A stretch of DNA of 64,000 nt. It comes from Diphasiastrum complanatum (taxonomy: Eukaryota > Streptophyta > Lycopodiopsida > Lycopodiales > Lycopodiaceae). Shown here one piece after another: positions 58,411 to 64,000 of this stretch (its first letter is position 1; each line of letters starts with the position of its first letter). The notes below the pieces were generated by a model. That model saw only the letters and a list, made by a program, of their open reading frames with translations. It made no database searches and was not told where the DNA came from. Position numbers and translations under genes: made by a program. The DNA is taken from assembly GCA_029204225.1 (NCBI GenBank), contig CM055110.1, positions 35,039,947 to 35,103,946 of the forward strand, read 5' to 3'.

Positions 58411-58414
58411 GGGT

Positions 58415-58790
58415 TTATTGATAATTAGAAAGCAAGACTAGTAGCAAATGACTATGCACAAAATGAAGGTCTTGATTACAATGCTCATCTGTCAAGATGA
58501 CAACCATAAGAGTGGCTTTGGCATTGGCGTATATATCAGTTGGGGTAGCAAATGGATGCTAGTTAAGGGTCCATTCTTGAATGGATATCTGGAAGAGGTC
58601 TAAATGAATTGGCTTGGGGCTTTGAAGAAAAAGGCAAAAAGCATTTAGTGTGCGAGCTTAAGAAAGCTTTGTGTGCTTCACATAAGCATTAAGAGTGTGG
58701 CATAATAGTATCGATGTATACTTTAGAAGGGTGAATTTGGAGGAAAATAAGTCAATTACGAATCTCTATGTGATGAAAGAAAGGCAGGAT
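58415..58790 (+). pseudogene. Highly decayed copia RT fragment
   Basis: Readable only in pieces: ARLVANDYAQNEGLDYNAHL-like sequence (the copia K-RLVAKGY-Q-G-DY block), SILEW..GYLEEV-like sequence and KKHLVCELKKALCASHKH (compare V-L-KALYGLKQ). Many stops and shifts. Confidence 0.6.
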
Positions 58791-61319
58791 ATTGTGGTGA
58801 CGTTCAGAAATTTTTTTAGGATCAATCATCACATTGGAGATTCTTATAACATTGCATTTCCTAGAGTTAGTGTTACAACACTGCGGAAAAGGCTTTGCAT
58901 GATTTGTTCTATGTTGCATTGTTCTACTCTTCAACGTGAAATGACCAAGTAAAAATATTGGAGATATAGCGTGAAAGATAGTGACATTTTAAATAGTTGC
59001 TTTCGTTATGAGATTTTGGTATTCATGCCCATATTGTAAAACATTTGATGATTCTCCTTTTGACTGTCAAAAGGAAGCTCAACTCATGCATGAGCTGATG
59101 CCCTGTGCTTGGGCCCTATACTTGCAGCTGTTAGGAGTCCAAAGACGTCCTTAGAAATGTGTTTCTAGCTCTTATCAAATGTGTGACTATTGCTGCTGCT
59201 CAAACAACCTTTGGTACACGCTATTACCATCGTTTTTCGGTCCTTGTGAGACCGTATCAGTCCTGCGACCTCCATAATTGTGGACATAAGGACAAATTTA
59301 GTCTCTCACGAGATCTAATAGATCTTCTGGAACCATGTTCACTGCTCCCTCCTTCCTCCAACATGTGTCCCTTTTTTATTGTTTCCCAACACCACCTAGC
59401 TAACTTCTTCCTGTTTGTAGGCGATGTGGATGGTGACCATGTACCCATGCTATTGTGCTAGTCTTCCACTTTTCTCCAATTTCTCCAAATTTTCTTTTTT
59501 GCATTCCAGAAAACCCTAACCTTAATTCTGGGACGCCATGATGCAGCTATGATAAAATCCGAAACGCATTCCAGAATGCCTAGTCCAAAACATGGCGCGT
59601 GTGTGCGTGCGTGGGGGCACGTGTGTGCGTGCGTTATAGTCAAAGTTGTAGTCTGCGTTCCGGAACAAGATCCGGGATTTCCCATTAGGGTTTCCCGGAA
59701 TGCAAATTTTTTTGTTTTTTTGGAATAGTTGCCAATATGGGTATCATGTGAAAGGATATCAAAAAAGCAATTATTATGCAGATCTGTTGCTTGGTTTCAG
59801 ATGGCTGCAGGCTACATTCATCAGAAATCTGGACATCAGTAGATGGTTTAAGAAAACTGGCTGCATTTTCATATGGTTTCAGAAATTTGGACATCAGTAG
59901 ATGGTTTCAGCTATTCCACAAGAAGTATACAATTCCCGCCAGTCTAAGGAAGGCTCCTTCTAACTCCTCCTATCGTTTTTCTAACAGAAAACGAAATCAG
60001 TAGATCTGCAAACCATTGGCATCAGAACACCATTTCAAAACTGATTTCTGATATCTATTGGAAAAGCATGTTTACCATTCAATTATGGTTTAGTTAGTAT
60101 TAAACTCAAAAAAAAAAAATTGGCTATTACTCCTTTTTCCACAAAAAAAATAAAAATTGTGATCCGGGTCGTGGATCGCTGATGTTCCGGAGGTCCACTG
60201 CAACTGAACTTATAGTTGTAGCGAATTGCGATTCGTTGGTTTTGCAATTCATGAATTGCGAATCTTGAATCTGCACCAATAACAGTTCATGTGTAGTTGA
60301 ATATACCGATAACAATTCAGTGAGCAGCAGGATTTGTGTGTCACCATTTTCTTCCAGATTATACGTGGCTATTGAGTCTTTTTTAAGATGCTTGTGAAAC
60401 CATTGCTTAAACACATTATCATTTACAGCTAACAACAAGAATATGAGACTGCTACAGATATGGCGAGTTTCAGGAATGAAATGTAATCAGGATAGACAAT
60501 TATATTTCAGTGTACTTGGGGCTTCATTTAGACCCTCAAAGTGCTCGGTTATTGTGTGGTTCATCAATTGTGATGCTTGGCCTCATGCATACACTATTTA
60601 AAACATTTGGGCATTCTTTAAATAGATCACTGGTAATCAGCTCTCTGAATACTAGGACCAATATCGTAAGGCTCAAGGAGTCTCCCTAACCCTTTGGGAC
60701 TCCCATTAGTGTATTTAGAGGCACTCATGTCATTCAACAATTGATTGCTTGCAGGCTTGGAGACTTCTATGTAGGGAGTCTTGTGGGCAACCCCCCTTCA
60801 TATGACCTTCTATACAACTTATATTTATGTTTTAAAATTTCAGTCGGAGATTGATAGACAGTAAAATTCTTGCATCCATTTCATTCTTCTATGTGATGTT
60901 CAGATCATCATTTGTCCTCTGGTACTCACGAATAGTATGTGGAATATTTTCACAGCTACAATGTGGCAGCATTATCTTCACTACTGCCATATCTTCTTCA
61001 TTCCTTTATGCAGACCTTGCGTCTGAATAATTTATTATTTAAGCTTAAGTCATAAATATGGCATTCTAGTTTCGGTTTTGTCATTTTATAGTTTGGATAG
61101 GTCACACTTATATGCTTTTCCTTTGATTGGGAGTTCAAATATTCTTGTGCAAACTCTGTATTTGATAATCAGACTAAAGTGATGGAGTAAGTGAATTCTA
61201 AATGCTATTCAAAGTTTTTTCAAATTAAAATATGCATTAAAAATGTAAAACTGAAGATAATTGCAAACTTCTTTAAATGCAAGAGGTGTGTTCTCATAGT
61301 TTGTGTCTTGTGTTTACAG
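58791..61319. other. Region upstream of the CPK gene, mostly unassigned
   Basis: Contains a GTGCGTGCGTG microsatellite patch (59598-59635) and a short 58-bp-period duplication of TGGACATCAGTAGATGGTTT (59829 and 59887). It ends in TTGTGTTTACAG, a good splice acceptor that may close a 5' UTR intron. Confidence 0.45.
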
Positions 61320-61479
61320 GTTTAGATGCATGCAACATGGCTCTCATCATGCTGTAAATGAAATACCACCTGTATGATTGTACCTCTTCTAGCACGTTGT
61401 AAGCGGATGTTCTGTTACAGAGGACGAAAAAAGTTTTATAGAATGTGAAGAATGAGCCTTTTTTGGCTGATAACTAGAA
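61320..61479 (+). promoter_or_regulatory. Probable 5' UTR of the CPK gene
   Basis: 160 bases between a splice-like acceptor (61319) and the ATG. They contain upstream ATGs in other frames (for example 61326, 61337) with very short open frames. That this is transcribed leader is inferred. Confidence 0.4.
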
Positions 61480-63078
61480 ATGGGTAATTGTTGTGGGACT
61501 CCACCAACTCAACCGAAAAAAAATCGCAAGCCTAATCCCTTCTCCCATGATGGATTTCAGCCAAATGGAAGTCGAAAAGTGGTTGTGCTAAAGAATTATC
61601 CTGCAGGATTACAAGGACAACAGGGAAAGAGCATCCATGACAAATATACTCTTGGGAGGGAGTTAGGGCGGGGTGAATTTGGTATTACTTATCTTTGTAT
61701 GGATAAGGAAACCCAGGATTTGCTAGCCTGCAAGTCAATATCCAAGCTCAAACTAAAGACTTCAGTGGATATAGAAGATGTAAGACGTGAGGTAGCAATT
61801 ATGCACCATCTGCCACCTCATCCTAACATAGTTGGGCTTAAAAATGTTTTTGAAGATGACGGTGCTGTGCACCTGGTCATGGAACTATGTGAAGGCGGTG
61901 AGCTGTTTGACCGAATCATTGCTAGAGGACATTATAGTGAGCGAGCAGCTGCTATTGTAACACGCACCATTGTTGAAGTTGTACAGATCTGCCACAAGCA
62001 AGGGGTTATGCACCGTGATCTTAAGCCCGAAAACTTTCTATTTGCCAACAAGAAGGAAAACTCACCTCTGAAAGCGATAGATTTTGGACTCTCTGTGTTC
62101 TTTAAACCTGGAGAGAAATTTTCTGAGATTGTTGGAAGTCCATATTACATGGCTCCAGAGGTTCTAAAGCGTAATTATGGGCCAGAAGTTGACGTGTGGA
62201 GTGCAGGTGTTATACTTTACATTCTTTTATGTGGGGTACCGCCGTTCTGGGCTGAGACAGAGCAAGGTGTTGCACAAGCAATACTTCGTGGTTCTTTGGA
62301 CTTTAGGAGGGACCCTTGGCCAAAGGTTTCAGAGAATGCCAAATCATTAGTTCGCCAAATGTTGAATCCAGATCCAAAGACTCGTTTGACAGCTCAGCAA
62401 GTTCTTGATCATCCGTGGTTGCAGAACTCTAAAAAAGCTTCAAATGTTCCATTGGATGCTGTACGGATGAGACTGAAACAGTTTTCAGCTGTTAATAAAC
62501 TCAAGAGAAAGGCCCTAAGGATAATCGCAGAGCATCTGTCTGGTGAGGAGAATGAGGGAATGAAGGATATGTTTGACATGATGGACATAGATAAAAGTCG
62601 ATCTCTTACTTTTGAAAAGTTAAAAGCTGGTCTTCCAAAAATTGGCTCTCAACTTCCTGATTCTGAAGTGAAGCTACTAATGGAGGCAGCTGATGTTGAT
62701 GGAGATGGCATTCTGGATTATGACGAGTTTGTGACGTTGATGATTAATTTGCAAAGGGTTGATAGTGATGAGCATCTACGAAAGGCTTTTGACCATTTTG
62801 ACAAAGCCGGAAGTGGATACCTTGGTGTTTATGAGCTCAGGCAAGCTTTGAATGATGAAATAGGGCCTAATGATGCAGATGTCATCAATGATATTTTACA
62901 TGAAGTAGACACAGACAAGGATGGGCGAATAAGCTATGAGGAATTTGCGTCAATGATGCGAACAGGTACAGATTGGCGAAAAGCCTCTAGAAGGTACTCA
63001 AGGGGAAGATTCAACAATCTCAGTATCAAATTGCTTCGGGATGAATCCTTGCAGTCCGGAGATCATGAAAAAAGATAA
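61480..63078 (+). CDS. CPK13: Calcium-dependent protein kinase, CPK13-type, intronless
   Basis: 532 aa. CDPKs phosphorylate Ser/Thr on proteins when Ca2+ binds their C-terminal EF-hands. Start MGNCCG gives an N-myristoylation Gly2 and palmitoylation Cys4/Cys5, so membrane attachment is expected. Kinase about 56-314: Gly loop [10 protein letters not shown], Lys85 (ACK), HRDLKPEN (Asp180), DFG (201-203), APE (225-227). Autoinhibitory junction [17 protein letters not shown] (331-347). EF loops: EF1 369-380 has lost Gly6 (Arg374) and Glu12 (Lys380); EF2 405-416 is canonical; EF3 441-452 has Ala at position 3; EF4 477-488 is canonical. The closest remembered relative is Arabidopsis CPK13 (MGNCC start, [19 protein letters not shown] ending). 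Family genes normally have several introns in this region; none here, so a retrocopy is likely. The frame is intact. It could be an orthologue in a lineage that lost introns. Confidence 0.97.
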   Translation: MGNCCGTPPTQPKKNRKPNPFSHDGFQPNGSRKVVVLKNYPAGLQGQQGKSIHDKYTLGRELGRGEFGITYLCMDKETQDLLACKSISKLKLKTSVDIEDVRREVAIMHHLPPHPNIVGLKNVFEDDGAVHLVMELCEGGELFDRIIARGHYSERAAAIVTRTIVEVVQICHKQGVMHRDLKPENFLFANKKENSPLKAIDFGLSVFFKPGEKFSEIVGSPYYMAPEVLKRNYGPEVDVWSAGVILYILLCGVPPFWAETEQGVAQAILRGSLDFRRDPWPKVSENAKSLVRQMLNPDPKTRLTAQQVLDHPWLQNSKKASNVPLDAVRMRLKQFSAVNKLKRKALRIIAEHLSGEENEGMKDMFDMMDIDKSRSLTFEKLKAGLPKIGSQLPDSEVKLLMEAADVDGDGILDYDEFVTLMINLQRVDSDEHLRKAFDHFDKAGSGYLGVYELRQALNDEIGPNDADVINDILHEVDTDKDGRISYEEFASMMRTGTDWRKASRRYSRGRFNNLSIKLLRDESLQSGDHEKR

Positions 63079-64000
63079 TTCAATGAGCACTCCTTAAGCA
63101 GATTATTTGGGATTTATTGATGAACTTATGTTGGAATGAAGGGTCTTCTGTATCAGTTAAAAAAATGGAAAATTATCGTACAGCAGCCACATCTTACTGA
63201 TGTTCAAATTCTTGGAACAACAACCGGTTAAACTTACGGTGCCTGATTATTCAACTTGGTCCCTGTTTTTCAGTTAAAACAGTGCTGATTTTCTTTTTGG
63301 TTGATGCCTTTGTGTATCAGCCTCTATAACTACATATGCTCTAATTTTCATCTCCTTTTAAAAGCTGAACAGTATTGTCTTAACACTTTAGAATGGGTGG
63401 GCACATGCTACCGGCCTCACACAGAAATTAAAGAGGAGCATTTCCTTTTTTAATTATCTGAATTCATTGCTGCTCAAAAGGTTATGACCTGTTATCATGG
63501 TTTTTACTTGTTTCAGATTCAGCTTGAAAGTGGAGGCCAGTTGATATCTCGTTAGGCATGCTGTAGTGACTTTTGGCTCTAGAGATGTACTATTTCTTGA
63601 AATATGTTTGAACATAACTTTTTTTGTCTTGCCTAGAACTCGTATAAGTGGACCAGCTTGTTTTCTAGATGTACTTTCTTTTTATCCTTTGTTATTGTTT
63701 TTACAGATTCAGTTTTAGATTGTCCATTGCTCAAACTTGGTTTGAAGCTGTTACTCTGAGGTTATGCAAAAGCAAGGTACTTCAAAATAAGAGCTACAGT
63801 AAGGACAAAGAAAGTGAGTACGATTTGGTGCTAGTATTGTAAAAGTCGTTACGGTCTCTCAATTTAGCTTTCTAGAGATCAGGTTGACATGGAGTTTTTG
63901 ACAACACATAAAGATAGAGAACCACCAGGCAACTCACCTGCTTCACGAAGTGTTTGTTGAAACATTTAGTTTAATGTTTACGATCCATAACACAACATGG
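63079..64000 (+). other. 3' flank and probable 3' UTR of the CPK gene
   Basis: No coding feature. No poly(A) tract is seen close to the stop; only short A runs (63159-63165). Two acceptor-like sites followed by ATTCAG (63516, 63706) may mark 3' UTR splicing but no matching donors were established. Confidence 0.4.

Noticed and set aside
1-64000. CRISPR array, operon or bacterial defence system
   Set aside because: No regularly spaced short repeats with unique spacers; gene structure is clearly eukaryotic with spliced exons.

Overview
This is nuclear DNA from a flowering plant: spliced genes with GT-AG introns, plant-type Ty1/copia, Ty3/gypsy, LINE and DNA-transposon remnants, and long (CT)n, (AT)n and (GT)n microsatellites. 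The species cannot be fixed from sequence alone. Ordinary introns grown to 9-10 kb by insertions point to a TE-rich genome.

The window holds two well-supported genes. (1) PRMT7 (type III protein arginine methyltransferase, PRMT1.6 in Arabidopsis naming), + strand, 6819-40594. I could assemble 14 coding exons with consistent phases, GT-AG junctions and a 745-codon product. Its 13 introns total about 31.5 kb; intron 3 (10.0 kb) and intron 11 (8.9 kb) are filled by nested retrotransposons. (2) A calcium-dependent protein kinase of the CPK13 type, + strand, 61480-63078, with a complete 532-codon reading frame and no intron in the coding region, which suggests a retrocopy. Two of its four EF-hand loops are damaged. 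A third, tentative gene runs off the left edge on the minus strand (exons at 784-855 and 210-482), with a (GA)n leader and a telo-box upstream.

Layout: 1-961 edge gene and its promoter; 962-3690 unassigned with two hairpins; 3700-6200 gypsy 3' end with LTR, a CCCTAA-like patch and a copia RT fragment; 6819-40594 PRMT7. Intron 3 holds an almost complete copia element (11338-16878) inserted into the polypurine tract of an older, opposite-strand copia element, plus a third copia remnant. Intron 6 holds a LINE RT remnant. Intron 9 holds a 682-bp terminal-inverted-repeat transposon with a perfect 8-bp target duplication. Intron 11 holds a second copy of the same copia family, truncated by another LTR element that adjoins an antisense LINE fragment. 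Intron 13 holds (GT)n and (AT)n repeats and a tandem duplication. From 40595 to 55440 is a retrotransposon graveyard (gypsy gag, antisense copia, antisense gypsy chromodomain, gypsy pol) and a three-unit array of a tRNA-like SINE sequence. A GC-rich island at 55470-56290 and a 141-bp tandem duplication precede about 5 kb of mostly unassigned DNA before the kinase gene.

PRMT7 (arginine monomethylation) and the CPK (Ca2+-dependent phosphorylation at membranes) are not known to act together; their proximity looks incidental. I found no CRISPR array, operon, rRNA or genuine tRNA gene. The most interesting signals are the intact intronless CPK with a degraded calcium sensor, the two copia copies that share a stop codon yet carry different gag deletions, the SINE-like array, the hairpin-bearing DNA transposon and the uncharacterised edge gene.
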